Part shown: positions 23,984 to 33,186 of the stretch, in pieces
Position numbering within the stretch: the stretch's first letter is position 1
How the letters are laid out: every line of letters starts with the position of its first letter
Source of the DNA: Nitratireductor basaltis
GTDB taxonomy: Bacteria; Pseudomonadota; Alphaproteobacteria; Rhizobiales; Rhizobiaceae
Reading direction: 5' to 3'
Assembly: GCF_000733725.1 (NCBI RefSeq)
Contig: NZ_JMQM01000001.1
Location: 1,178,001 to 1,242,000 of the forward strand
Length of the DNA: 64,000 bases
Translations under genes and position numbers: made by a program
The notes under the pieces: model-generated
Seen by the model: only the letters and a program-made list of their open reading frames with translations
Database searches by the model: none
Told to the model about the DNA's origin: nothing

Positions 23984-26526
23984 TCGTGAGCACGCAGGAA
24001 ACTCTTCCTCTTCCCAATGAGGGCAACAGGCCCGACAGCGAGTTGGCTGAGCTTGAGCGCGTATGGGCGACACCGAAAGGCCTGCGGCTGCTGACCGCTG
24101 TCAACAACTCCGTCATCGGCATCCTCTATATCGGTGCTGCGTTTCTCTTCTTCATCCTTGCAGGGATCCTGGGCCTTCTCATCCGCACGCAACTTGCCGT
24201 GCCGGGCAATGAGTTCCTGAGCCAGAGCCTCTACAATCAGATATTCACGGTCCACGGCACCACCATGATGTTCCTCTTCGCCGTTCCGGCCGTGGAGGCG
24301 CTGGGCGTAATGCTGTTGCCGCAAATGCTGGCGGCACGCGACCTGCCGTTCCCGCGGCTCAGCGCCTTTGCGATCTGGGCCTATATTGTGGGCGGCCTCG
24401 TCTTCTTCTCGACTATCTTTTACGACATGGCGCCCGATGGTGGCTGGTTCATGTATACGCCGCTGACGTTGAAGGAGTATTCTCCAGGCGACAATGCCGA
24501 CTTCTGGCTGCTTGGCATCGGTTTTATCGAAATCTCCGCCATCGCAGGTGCGATCGAGATCATCGTGGGCGTTCTGAAGACACGTCCGCCCGGCATGTCA
24601 CTGATGAAGATGCCGATTTTCGCCTGGGCGATGCTGATCTTCGCCGCGATGATCATGCTTGCCTTTCCCGCGGTCATTCTCGGCACGATGCTTCTGGAGA
24701 TCGAGCGCTCCTTCGGGTGGCCTTTCTTTACGGCCGCAAAAGGCGGTGACCCGCTGCTCTGGCAGCACCTCTTCTGGTTTTTCGGCCACCCGGAGGTCTA
24801 TATCATCTTCCTGCCCGCCGCCGGTCTGGTCTCCATGATGGTCGCCACAATGGCCCGCCGCCCTCTCATCGGCTACCGGCTCATCGTCGTGGCCCTGATC
24901 GGAACCGGCTTTTTCAGTTTCGGCCTGTGGGTGCATCACATGTTCACCACCGGCATACCGTCGCTGTCGCTTGGCTTCTTCTCCGCAGCCAGCATGGCGG
25001 TAGCGATACCTTCGGGGATCCAGATGTTCTCCTGGCTGGCGACAATCGCAGCAGCCAAGGGCAGGTTCCAGATCAACACGCCGTCACTCTTCATCCTCGG
25101 CTTCCTCTTCATCTTCACCGTGGGCGGCCTGACCGGCGTGATGGTGGCCTTGGTGCCGCTCGACTTCCAGGTCCACGACACCTACTTCGTGGTTGCCCAT
25201 TTCCACTATGTCCTCATTGGCGGAATGGTCTTCCCGCTCTTTGCAACCTTCTACTACTGGGCGCCCATGGCGAGCGTTCGCCAGCTTTCCGAGCGCATCG
25301 GGAAATGGGTGTTCGGGCTGATGTTCGTCGGCTTCAACGTGGCGTTTTTCCCGATGCACATAACCGGGCTGCGGGGTATGCCGCGGCGCGTCTGGACCTA
25401 TCCTGAGGGCCTTGGCTGGGACAGCTTGAACATGATCTCCACCATCGGTGCCTACATGTTTGCTGCCGGTGTGGTGTTGTTCGTCGTGGATCTGATCCTG
25501 AATTTCAGGCCGACCGCTGCAGGGGGTGAAGGCAATCCCTGGAAGGCCGGGACACTTGAATGGCTGCCCGGCGGCACCTATTCCACCCGCAGCATTCCGC
25601 TCGTAACCTCGCGTGAGCCCCTTTGGGATCAACCCGGTCTGGAACGCGAAGTCGAGGAAGGCCGACATTTCCTTCCCAATGCACCAACCGGCGGACGCGA
25701 GACGATCGTCACCAGTCCGATTGAAGCCAAACCTGAATATATCATCAGGATGCCGGGCCCGAGTTGGACGCATCTGATCGCGGCAGTCTTCACCGCCGCC
25801 TTCTTCCTGCTTCTGACCATCAAGGCGGTAACGATTGCTCTGATCTGCGGTGTAATCGCAATCGGGGCATGTCTCGTCTGGACATGGAGTCTGGACCACG
25901 GTCCGTCGCACGAACCGGTGGAGATCGGGGGCGGGATCAAGCTGCCGACCTACATGTCGGGACCGAAGTCCCATTCCTGGTGGGCGATGATCGTCCTGGT
26001 GGTGGTGGCATCCTCTCTCTACATCTCATACGTATTCTCGTATCTGTATCTCTGGATTGTCTCGCCGGACGTATGGGCGCCTGTCGGTTCTCCTGCCCTG
26101 CCGGAAGCTGCCTGGCCGTTTGCGACCGCGTTTCTTGCTCTGCTGGCAGCCTTGATGCTTCGCAACGGTATCCGCTCACTACCGGCACCTGGCGCGCGCA
26201 ACGATGTCGCAATCTGGCTGATCGGTAGCTCTGTCGTCGTCCTCGTAGCGGCCGTCGCACTTGAGATATTTGCCCAGTATCAGTCGGGGCTTCGACCGGG
26301 CGAGAATTCCTATGGTGCGATGGTCTATATGGGCAGCGTCATCAACGTTCAGGTTGCGTTCGTGACGCTGATCATGATCGGCTTCTGCGTAGCGCGGTAT
26401 TATCGCGGGATGCTTGACCGGGCACGGCGCGTGACGATCGAGAATGCTGCAATCCTGTTCTATTACACGGTGGCGCAGCTGCTTCTGGGGCTGGTTCTCA
26501 TCCACGGATTTCCAAGGATTGCATGA
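23980..26526 (+). CDS. Fused cytochrome c oxidase subunit I-III
   Basis: 848 residues. Residues 40-510 are heme-copper oxidase subunit I: heme a ligand H92, CuB ligands H270 and H319/H320, the cross-link Tyr in G-H-P-E272-V-Y274, and heme ligands H407 and H409 in H-F-H-Y. The D-channel entry Asp (D121) and E272 are present. The usual K-channel Lys in T-G-I-K-x-F-S-W is Gln348 (S-G-I-Q-M-F-S-W). Residues about 580-848 form a subunit III domain with seven hydrophobic segments. The gene starts with GTG in a GTGA overlap (GTG 23986 is an alternative). It resembles rhizobial alternative CoxN-type or caa3-type oxidases. Confidence 0.92.
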   Translation: MIVSTQETLPLPNEGNRPDSELAELERVWATPKGLRLLTAVNNSVIGILYIGAAFLFFILAGILGLLIRTQLAVPGNEFLSQSLYNQIFTVHGTTMMFLFAVPAVEALGVMLLPQMLAARDLPFPRLSAFAIWAYIVGGLVFFSTIFYDMAPDGGWFMYTPLTLKEYSPGDNADFWLLGIGFIEISAIAGAIEIIVGVLKTRPPGMSLMKMPIFAWAMLIFAAMIMLAFPAVILGTMLLEIERSFGWPFFTAAKGGDPLLWQHLFWFFGHPEVYIIFLPAAGLVSMMVATMARRPLIGYRLIVVALIGTGFFSFGLWVHHMFTTGIPSLSLGFFSAASMAVAIPSGIQMFSWLATIAAAKGRFQINTPSLFILGFLFIFTVGGLTGVMVALVPLDFQVHDTYFVVAHFHYVLIGGMVFPLFATFYYWAPMASVRQLSERIGKWVFGLMFVGFNVAFFPMHITGLRGMPRRVWTYPEGLGWDSLNMISTIGAYMFAAGVVLFVVDLILNFRPTAAGGEGNPWKAGTLEWLPGGTYSTRSIPLVTSREPLWDQPGLEREVEEGRHFLPNAPTGGRETIVTSPIEAKPEYIIRMPGPSWTHLIAAVFTAAFFLLLTIKAVTIALICGVIAIGACLVWTWSLDHGPSHEPVEIGGGIKLPTYMSGPKSHSWWAMIVLVVVASSLYISYVFSYLYLWIVSPDVWAPVGSPALPEAAWPFATAFLALLAALMLRNGIRSLPAPGARNDVAIWLIGSSVVVLVAAVALEIFAQYQSGLRPGENSYGAMVYMGSVINVQVAFVTLIMIGFCVARYYRGMLDRARRVTIENAAILFYYTVAQLLLGLVLIHGFPRIA

Positions 26527-26903
26527 TGGGTGATCTGAGAGATTGGGCCAAGGAGCCCCAACCGCGTCCCTCACCGACTGGAACCCTGGCATATGTCGCA
26601 GCCGGCGTGCTGATCTGGGGTGTGCAGTTCATGGGTGTCTACGCGCTGCACACGCTCCTGTGCAGGCTGGGGTTTTCGCAGGAAGTGACGCGTTGGGTTG
26701 TGCTGGCCGCCACAGCCGTGACCATGCTGCTGATCGGTATGATCCTGCTGCGCATCAACGCTTTCGCGCGTCTGCTGGGCCTCTCCGAGCATATGGACAG
26801 ACGGAAGGCTTACGACACGGTTGCCCAATTCGGCCTTGTACTGGCGCTCTTCGCCGTGGCCTGGACAGGCATTGCAGCAGCACTCCTGTCCAGCTGCACA
26901 TAA
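26523..26903 (+). CDS. Small membrane protein, last gene of oxidase operon
   Basis: 126 residues with three hydrophobic segments (about 20-45, 55-80, 95-122) and an N-terminal Pro-rich tail. It overlaps the end of the subunit I-III gene by ATGA. Position and topology suggest a small accessory subunit or assembly factor (a subunit IV equivalent), but I see no family motif. Its stop lies inside the A-run of the dksA terminator. Confidence 0.7.
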   Translation: MMGDLRDWAKEPQPRPSPTGTLAYVAAGVLIWGVQFMGVYALHTLLCRLGFSQEVTRWVVLAATAVTMLLIGMILLRINAFARLLGLSEHMDRRKAYDTVAQFGLVLALFAVAWTGIAAALLSSCT

Positions 26904-26926
26904 AAAACGCCCCCATCGGGAGCGTT
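26902..26926 (-). terminator. Terminator of dksA
   Basis: A hairpin with arms AACGCC-CCC and GGG-AGCGTT (one mismatch, CAT-type loop) lies right after the dksA stop. On the minus strand it is followed by six T residues. It may also end the convergent oxidase transcript. Confidence 0.75.
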
Positions 26927-26929
26927 CGT

Positions 26930-27346
26930 TCAGTCGTCGCGATAGACCTTTTCGCGGCGCTCATGTCGTTCCTGCGCCTCGATCGAAAGTGTCGCGATCG
27001 GTCTGGCGTCGAGACGTTTCAGCGAGATGGGTTCACCGGTCTCTTCACAGTAACCGTAGGTGCCGTCATCGATCCGCTGAAGCGCTGCGTCGATCTTCGC
27101 GATCAGCTTGCGCTGACGATCACGGGCGCGCAGCTCGATCGCCCGGTCGGTTTCTGACGACGCACGATCCGCCAGATCAGGATGATTGGCGTTCTCCTGC
27201 TGCAGTGCCTCAAGCGTTTCGCGCGCTTCACGCAGGATTTCCTGCTTCCACTGCAAGAGCTTCTTCTTGAAATAGGCCCGCTGCCTATCATTCATGAAGG
27301 GCTCGTCCTCGGAGGGCATATACTCAGTATCAACGAGATCGGTCAT
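26930..27346 (-). CDS. dksA: RNA polymerase-binding transcription factor DksA
   Basis: 138-residue secondary-channel regulator that works with ppGpp on rRNA and biosynthetic promoters. The coiled coil spans about residues 20-90, with the D-x-x-D-x-A tip (D-L-A-D-R-A-S). The zinc-finger region keeps its fold-type sequence but only one of the usual four cysteines: Y-C100-E-E-T103, then R-L-D-A-R-P where the second pair would be. Alphaproteobacterial DksA proteins with replaced cysteines are known to function. Strong terminator directly downstream. Confidence 0.94.
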   Translation of the reverse strand: MTDLVDTEYMPSEDEPFMNDRQRAYFKKKLLQWKQEILREARETLEALQQENANHPDLADRASSETDRAIELRARDRQRKLIAKIDAALQRIDDGTYGYCEETGEPISLKRLDARPIATLSIEAQERHERREKVYRDD

Positions 27347-27541
27347 CGATTCACCCCAAAGATAGGCCAGCGGCGCCTATATATTCCGCGAAAGGGATCG
27401 TAACAAGCGGAAAGGTTGATTACTCACGTATTTGTCACTGCAACCTAAAACTGCGCATAAACGGTGTCTGATGCGGCTCTTGGCAAAACACGGCAAAATG
27501 GGCACAACAGGAATTGCTGCCGCCCCTTGGAGTGTAGCCTG

Positions 27542-28054
27542 TTGAATCGCCTGCTTTTGTTGCGCCATGCGAGTGCCACCTTCGGCTCACCGGGCATATC
27601 GGATTTCGACCGATGCCTGAGCGAGCGCGGGATCGCAGAAGCAGAACGACTCGGCGCGTGGTTGCGGCAAGAGGGTATTTCCCCCGGCAAGATCCTGTGT
27701 TCGAGTGCAGCCCGTGCGCGGCAGACACTGCAGGGACTCGGCGAGCCATATGCGCGTCACATCCCCGTTGAGTTTTCAGACCAGCTTTACCGGACCGATG
27801 CGCAGGGATGCCGCCTGCTGATCGCCAGAAGCGATGATTGTGAGACCTTGATGGTCGTCGGCCATAATCCGACACTTGAAGATCTGCTGTTCGAAAGTAT
27901 CTCTTCCGGTCAGCCTGACCTGATCCGGCATGCGGAAGCAACGGGCATGCCGCAATGCGCTCTCGCAGTACTGGAGTTTGATGGCCACTACGTGCCCTTC
28001 GCCAATGATACAGGTCACCTCGCAGCCTTCAATACACCCGACGGTCAACACTGA
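27542..28054 (+). CDS. SixA-type histidine phosphatase
   Basis: Histidine phosphatase superfamily protein of 170 residues: L-L-L-L-R-H-A-S at the N-terminus with the phospho-accepting His, S-S-A-A-R-A-R-Q-T (second Arg) near 60, and V-V-G-H-N-P-T (second His) near 107. This layout matches SixA phosphohistidine phosphatases that act on Hpt or PTS proteins. The start is TTG 27542 with GGAG about 8 nt upstream; longer frames lack a better site. A Hpt gene occurs at 34198, but no direct link is shown. Confidence 0.85.
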   Translation: MNRLLLLRHASATFGSPGISDFDRCLSERGIAEAERLGAWLRQEGISPGKILCSSAARARQTLQGLGEPYARHIPVEFSDQLYRTDAQGCRLLIARSDDCETLMVVGHNPTLEDLLFESISSGQPDLIRHAEATGMPQCALAVLEFDGHYVPFANDTGHLAAFNTPDGQH

Positions 28055-28112
28055 CGGCTTGGTTGAGCCTGCAGACGACCTATATGCGGCGTGAGTTCTA
28101 TTTCCAGAGGAT

Positions 28113-29588
28113 GTGCCATTGCCGAGCCTCACTTCCATTGCCGATGAAGCACGCATTGCTCTCGACACGCTTTCAGATCGAACCAGCAATCTTTGGTCCC
28201 CATCCCTGCGGCTCGGCGTGACCGGATTGTCCCGCGCCGGCAAGACCGTCTTCATCTCTTCGCTGGTTCACAATCTCATTCATGGCGGGCGCCTGCCGCT
28301 TTTCGACGCCCAGGCATCGGGGCGGATTGCCAAGGCCTATCTTGAACATCAGCCCGATGATGCGGTGCCACGGTTCCAGTATGAAGATCACGTCGCAGAT
28401 CTTGTGGAGCGACGTGTATGGCCCGATTCCACGCGCGCGATCTCCGAACTGCGCCTGACCATCGAGTTCGAGTCGGCGTCGGCCTGGGGCCGTATGTTCT
28501 CGCGCGGAAGGCTGTCCATCGATATCGTGGATTACCCGGGGGAATGGCTGCTTGATCTGCCGCTCCTGGGAAAGAATTACGCGCAATTTGCCCGCGAGGC
28601 TTTGGATAGCGCGGCAGAAGCTTCGCGGTCGGACATATCGGGCGAATGGGTGAGGCTCTCCCGGTCGATAGACCCGGATGGTCCGGCAGATGAGATGCAG
28701 GCGCGCCAGCTTTTCGATGCCTTTTCCGACTATTTGCGCCAGTGCAAGCATGACAGTCGTGCGCTGTCCACGCTGCCGCCCGGCCGTTTCCTCATGCCGG
28801 GCGATCTCGAAGGTTCTCCCGCCCTCACCTTTGGCCCCATCCCCCTGGCTGAAGATCACAAGATCAAGCCCGGCAGCTTTGCTGCCATGATGGAGCGGCG
28901 CTATGAAGCCTACAAGCGGCATGTGGTGAAGCCATTCTTCCGCGAACATATTGCGCGGCTCGACCGGCAGATCGTTCTGGTGGACGCCATGCAGGCAATC
29001 AATGCGGGTGCGGAAGCGGTAGGCGATCTGGAGCGTGCACTGACGGAAATCCTGAACTGCTTCAGGCCCGGCAAAGGCAGCTTGCTGACCGACCTGGTGC
29101 AGCGCCGGATCGACCGCATCCTGATCGCCGCGACGAAGGCGGATCACATGCATCGGGAAAGTCATCAACGCATGCAGGCGATTGTTCGGCGACTGGCCGA
29201 CCGTGCCATTGCGCGCGCGAATTTTTCCGGTGCAGAAGTCGATGTTCTCGCCATGGCCGCAGTTCGTGCGACGCGCGAAGGTACCGCCGGTAGCGGCAAG
29301 GACCAGTTGCCTGTCATTATCGGAACGCCGATCGCGGGCGAAAGCATCGGAGACGAGACATTCGACGGCGAAACCGAGACAGCGGTGTTTCCCGGTGACC
29401 TGCCGGAGCGTCCTTCCACGCTTTTCGCCAAAAGTGATAGCGGACCGCCCGCGGTTGCGCCTGAGATCCGCTTCATCCGTTTCCGCCCGCCGCGCCTGGA
29501 ACAGACGGCTGAAGGGGCAAAGCTTTCCCTGCCTCATATCAGGCTCGACCAGGCACTGGAATTTCTCGTCGGAGACCAATTGGCATGA
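28113..29588 (+). CDS. ycjX: YcjX-family nucleotide-binding protein
   Basis: 491-residue predicted P-loop NTPase (DUF463). The Walker A-like sequence is G-V-T-G-L-S-R-A-G-K-T at residues 35-45, and I-D-I-V-D-Y-P-G-E-W near 130 serves as the Walker B/G3 region. Crystal and stress studies of relatives suggest a GTP/GDP-binding, stress-linked role. The start may be GTG 28113 or TTG 28119 (AGAGG lies upstream). It overlaps the partner gene ycjF by ATGA, as in many proteobacteria where ycjX and ycjF are paired. Confidence 0.87.
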   Translation: MPLPSLTSIADEARIALDTLSDRTSNLWSPSLRLGVTGLSRAGKTVFISSLVHNLIHGGRLPLFDAQASGRIAKAYLEHQPDDAVPRFQYEDHVADLVERRVWPDSTRAISELRLTIEFESASAWGRMFSRGRLSIDIVDYPGEWLLDLPLLGKNYAQFAREALDSAAEASRSDISGEWVRLSRSIDPDGPADEMQARQLFDAFSDYLRQCKHDSRALSTLPPGRFLMPGDLEGSPALTFGPIPLAEDHKIKPGSFAAMMERRYEAYKRHVVKPFFREHIARLDRQIVLVDAMQAINAGAEAVGDLERALTEILNCFRPGKGSLLTDLVQRRIDRILIAATKADHMHRESHQRMQAIVRRLADRAIARANFSGAEVDVLAMAAVRATREGTAGSGKDQLPVIIGTPIAGESIGDETFDGETETAVFPGDLPERPSTLFAKSDSGPPAVAPEIRFIRFRPPRLEQTAEGAKLSLPHIRLDQALEFLVGDQLA

Positions 29589-30652
29589 GCGAACCGCGCC
29601 GACCGAAGGCCTTCAGGGTCGAGCCAGAGGAAAAAACAGACCCCAAAGCTGCAAGCCGCGAAGCACGCAAGCCCCAGGCTGTGACAGCGAATATCGTCAT
29701 CACACCCGAGGACGAGGACAGGTTCGACGGTCTTGAACCACGGGAGCAGCCTGCACCCGCCGTTTCGCCAAGAAAGCGGCTGCGTCTTGGAGCCGTGCTC
29801 CTATGGGCGCTCGGACTGCTCGTCTCGCTGGGGATCGGATTGTGGATCGACGGCCTGGTACGCGATCTATTTGCACGTTCCGATTGGCTTGGATGGGGGG
29901 CCCTGGGACTTGCGGTGACCGCCGGGCTTGCCTTTCTCGGGCTGATTGCGCGGGAAGTAGCCGGATTGTGGCGCATCAATTCCGTCGAGCGATTGCGTCA
30001 ACGCGCCCGGAAGGCGCATGAAACCGCCGATCCAAAGGACGCCCGGCACATCACGAAGGAACTGGTGCAGCTTTACGCTGATATGCCACAAACGGCCTCC
30101 GGCCGTCAGCGACTATCGGAACTCGAAGACGACGTCATCGACGGCGACCAGATGCTCGACCTGGCCGAAAAGGCCTTGATGGCGCCCCTCGACGCGCAGG
30201 CACAAAAGCTGATCCTCGACGCCGCCAAGCGTGTCTCTGTTGTCACCGCGGTCAGCCCGCGAGCCATCATGGATGTTGCTTATGTTCTGTTCGAAGCGGC
30301 ACGCCTCATCCGGCGCCTCTCCGAACTCTATGCCGGTCGGCCCGGTTTTTTTGGCTTCATGCATCTCATCCGGAGCGTTGTCGCGCATCTGGCCGTCACC
30401 GGCTCCATGGCCATGGGAGAATCTCTCATGCAGCAGGTTGTCGGGCATGGCATCGCTGCACGTCTATCCACGCGTCTCGGTGAGGGCATGATCAACGGCA
30501 TGATGACGGCCCGCATCGGTCTTGCGGCCATGGCGGCTGTCCGTCCCCTACCGTTTCACGCACTCAAACGGCCGGGCATGTCGGCGTTCCTGAAGGCCCT
30601 TACCAGTTATTCGCAGGCGCAATCGGAAGGTTCTGCCGCGGTCAAACGCTAA
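29585..30652 (+). CDS. ycjF: YcjF/TIGR01620 family membrane protein (DUF697)
   Basis: 355 residues: a hydrophilic, Pro-rich N-terminus of about 70 residues, two membrane helices (about 75-97 and 102-125), and a C-terminal DUF697 domain with further hydrophobic segments. Starts in the stop of ycjX (ATGA), so the two are translationally coupled and probably interact at the inner membrane. Biochemical role unknown. Confidence 0.87.
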   Translation: MSEPRRPKAFRVEPEEKTDPKAASREARKPQAVTANIVITPEDEDRFDGLEPREQPAPAVSPRKRLRLGAVLLWALGLLVSLGIGLWIDGLVRDLFARSDWLGWGALGLAVTAGLAFLGLIAREVAGLWRINSVERLRQRARKAHETADPKDARHITKELVQLYADMPQTASGRQRLSELEDDVIDGDQMLDLAEKALMAPLDAQAQKLILDAAKRVSVVTAVSPRAIMDVAYVLFEAARLIRRLSELYAGRPGFFGFMHLIRSVVAHLAVTGSMAMGESLMQQVVGHGIAARLSTRLGEGMINGMMTARIGLAAMAAVRPLPFHALKRPGMSAFLKALTSYSQAQSEGSAAVKR

Positions 30653-30784
30653 GGCCGTTGCGCATTGGTGAGAACTCAAGCATCTTAGGCGTGATTTGGT
30701 GATTTGGGTACGCTTGGTCAGAAAGCGTTAACCAAGAACGCGCATCCTGTCGCCCAACCTCAATTCCAGTGCCGGTCGGATATC

Positions 30785-31330
30785 ATGAAGCTGTTCAAAC
30801 GCCCCCTCGCCTCGATCATCGCAGCGACCGGGCTTGCATCCGTGGCTCTTTCCCCGGCACTCGCGAGTGAATCCGACAAGCGCTTCTTCGACTCGCTGAG
30901 TGGTCAGTGGTCAGGTCCCGGTGAAATTGTTGCCGGGAAGTACAAGGGCACGAAATTCGTGTGCAATTTCGCCGGGTCTTCACCGCAGGACAAGGTGGGC
31001 ATGGCACTCGATGGAGGCTGCCGCGTCGGCATCTTCAATCAGGATATGTCGGCGAAGATCGAAAAGGCCGCTTCCGGTTATCGCGGGCAGTTTCTCGACG
31101 GCGCCAAGGGCAAGGGCCTTGATGTCGTTGGCGGAACAGTGAAAGGCAAGAATGTCGTCTTCGCCATACACCGCAACGAGCTGACGGGCGCGATGCGTGC
31201 GAAGCTTTCGGGCAAAGACACAATGACTGTTACGATTTCCGTTCATGTGAACAAGGAACTTGTGCCGGTGATCGGCATGCAGCTCAAGCGCGTCGATACC
31301 AAGAGTGTTGGCGCGATCGCGAAGCAATAA
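30785..31330 (+). CDS. Secreted protein of unknown function
   Basis: 181 residues with a clear Sec signal peptide (K-R-P at the start, hydrophobic core, cleavage near A-L-A-S at about 27). The mature part is beta-rich with repeated short strands, G-Q-W-S-G-P-G-E-I-V-A-G-K-Y-K-G and two cysteines that may pair (C-N-F, G-G-C). No catalytic motif seen. The start at 30785 is preferred, since the in-frame extension to 30704 would mask the signal peptide. The gene has its own 130-bp upstream region. Confidence 0.78.
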   Translation: MKLFKRPLASIIAATGLASVALSPALASESDKRFFDSLSGQWSGPGEIVAGKYKGTKFVCNFAGSSPQDKVGMALDGGCRVGIFNQDMSAKIEKAASGYRGQFLDGAKGKGLDVVGGTVKGKNVVFAIHRNELTGAMRAKLSGKDTMTVTISVHVNKELVPVIGMQLKRVDTKSVGAIAKQ

Positions 31331-31345
31331 GCTGCGAAACACCGC

Positions 31346-31867
31346 CTAACGCCACCAATCACGATCCTCGCCCAAGCGCTTGATATCGCTGGTATTGGTC
31401 TTCTCCATCCATGCCCGCACCGTACGTCCTGCGATCTGCAGTTTTGGCGCGATGTCTGCAAGCGGCACGAGGACGAATGCGCGTTCATGCATGCGCGGAT
31501 GCGGCAGGACCAGACCATCCTCCATCAGTTCCACATCCTCGTAATTCAGCACGTCGATATCGATCAGACGCGGACCCCACCTTTCCCGGCGTTCGCGCTT
31601 GAGAAGACGCTCCACCTCCAGACAGCGTGCCAGCAGCTTTCGTGGCGACAAGGAAGTCTCCACCATCGCAGCCGCGTTCACGAAGTCCGGCTGGTCTGTC
31701 ACGCCCCAGGGCGGTGTGCGATAGAGGCAGGACACTGCGGTGACAGCAATCTTCGCATCCGCATCCAGTGCGCGCAGCGCTGCGGCCATATTGGCGACTG
31801 GATCTGCGAGATTGCCGCCTAGCCCGAGATATGCAACCGCCGTCTCGACATCACTGAGGCCAGGCAA
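31346..31867 (-). CDS. folK: HPPK, 6-hydroxymethyl-dihydropterin pyrophosphokinase
   Basis: Folate synthesis enzyme that transfers pyrophosphate from ATP to 6-hydroxymethyl-7,8-dihydropterin. Family motifs: A-Y-L-G-L-G-G-N-L near residue 12, Y-R-T-P-P-W-G near 48, Q-P-D-F-V-N-A-A, and R-W-G-P-R-L-I-D-I-D (Mg2+-binding Asp pair) near 95. 173 residues. Overlaps folB by 17 nt, so the folP-folB-folK order forms one coupled operon. Confidence 0.95.
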   Translation of the reverse strand: MPGLSDVETAVAYLGLGGNLADPVANMAAALRALDADAKIAVTAVSCLYRTPPWGVTDQPDFVNAAAMVETSLSPRKLLARCLEVERLLKRERRERWGPRLIDIDVLNYEDVELMEDGLVLPHPRMHERAFVLVPLADIAPKLQIAGRTVRAWMEKTNTSDIKRLGEDRDWWR

Positions 31868-32210
31868 CGGTCACCTCGACATGATCAAGCACGCCTGGCA
31901 CCGGTGCATTGGGTTTTCGCACGGTGATCTCTGCCTTCTCGATTTCGGGGAAGCGCTTGCAAAGCGCGCGCGCCACTTCCAGGGCCAGCGCCTCGATCAG
32001 GAAGCGGCGCTTGCCGGTGATTATTCGCTCGATCTCGGAAAAGGCCACCCCATAGTCCACCGTTCCGCTGATCGCGTCTTCCTCAAGGGAAACGGCGGGA
32101 CGCACGGTCAATTCGGCATCGACATAGAAACGCTGGCCAAGCCGCTCTTCTTCATCATGAAGGCCGTGCCGTGCGAAGAAGGCGCAGTTCTTCAGTCTGA
32201 TCTTGTACAT
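31851..32210 (-). CDS. folB: Dihydroneopterin aldolase
   Basis: 119-residue enzyme making 6-hydroxymethyl-dihydropterin from dihydroneopterin. Motifs: F-F-A-R-H-G-L-H-D-E-E near residue 11, D-Y-G-V-A-F near 49, and the catalytic Lys in V-R-K-P-N-A-P-V-P near 100. It overlaps folP by 19 nt upstream and folK downstream. Confidence 0.95.
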   Translation of the reverse strand: MYKIRLKNCAFFARHGLHDEEERLGQRFYVDAELTVRPAVSLEEDAISGTVDYGVAFSEIERIITGKRRFLIEALALEVARALCKRFPEIEKAEITVRKPNAPVPGVLDHVEVTVAWPQ

Positions 32211-33052
32211 GCGTTTTCCTTCTTGCCGGCCGCCAGCATTGCGTCAGCCATTTTTAAGGCATCGATATTCGCCGCCACATCGTGGACACGAAATATGGCG
32301 GCACCTTGCATCCGCAACAATGCACTGGTTGCCGCCGTGGCGATATCGCGCTCAGCGGTGTCACGTCCAGTCACCGATCCGATAAATCGTTTGCGCGACA
32401 GCCCCACGGCGAAAGGATGATCATAGCGCTTCAACTCGCCGAACCGCGCCATGAGTTGAAGATTCTCCCTTTCGTCCTTGGCGAATCCGAAGCCCGGGTC
32501 CAAAACGATCTGATCATCGCTCACACCGGCCTGACCTGCGATTGAAAGCGATCGGTCAAGGAAGCGGAACTGGTCTTCTATCACATCCTCGTGCCGGCTG
32601 CGGTCGCGACCGTTGTGCATGATCACCAGGCCAGCTCCGGTCTGCGCTGCCACACGCGCAATCTCCGGCTCCTTTTGAAGGCCCCAGACGTCATTGACGA
32701 TGTGAGCGCCCTGCTCCACTGCCAGCAGCGCCGTCTGTGCCCGGTAGGTGTCGACGGAGATCACGATGTCTTCAAACCCGCGCAAGGCTCCTATGACGGG
32801 CAGAATGCGAGACTGCTCGATTTCGGCCGAAACGGGAGCAGCGCCCGGCCGGGTGGACTCACCACCCACATCGATGATGTTCGCACCCGCCTCACGCATG
32901 CGCAACGCGGCCTTGACGGCCAAATCGACATGCTCGTGGCGTCCGCCATCCGAGAAGCTGTCCGGGGTTACGTTCAGTATGCCCATGACCACAGCCTTGG
33001 GCCCAAGTTCCAGGTGACGCCCATGCGCGAGCGCCCATTTTCCGGTGTTCAT
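32192..33052 (-). CDS. folP: Dihydropteroate synthase
   Basis: 286-residue TIM-barrel enzyme joining pABA to the pterin; target of sulfonamides. Motifs: M-G-I-L-N-V-T-P-D-S-F-S-D-G-G near residue 23, D-V-G-G-E-S-T-R-P-G near 61, N-D-V-W near 119, D-P-G-F-G-F-A-K near 185, and G-L-S-R-K-R-F near 218. First gene of the folP-folB-folK set. Confidence 0.96.
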   Translation of the reverse strand: MNTGKWALAHGRHLELGPKAVVMGILNVTPDSFSDGGRHEHVDLAVKAALRMREAGANIIDVGGESTRPGAAPVSAEIEQSRILPVIGALRGFEDIVISVDTYRAQTALLAVEQGAHIVNDVWGLQKEPEIARVAAQTGAGLVIMHNGRDRSRHEDVIEDQFRFLDRSLSIAGQAGVSDDQIVLDPGFGFAKDERENLQLMARFGELKRYDHPFAVGLSRKRFIGSVTGRDTAERDIATAATSALLRMQGAAIFRVHDVAANIDALKMADAMLAAGKKENACTRSD

Positions 33053-33186
33053 ATCGCCTCCGGCAATCTGCCTTGCGGGCGTTTATTGGGCCCGTGGACG
33101 ACAAAATCAATTGCGGCCTGTGCAGAAGATGATTTTGATTGCCAATTGCCGCCGCCCTGCCTCAATCTGCGTTGAAAGGTGGGTGC

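Noticed and set aside
28173-29579. A 468-residue open frame antisense to ycjX
   Set aside because: GC-bias shadow; the sense gene has a P-loop and an ATGA-coupled partner.
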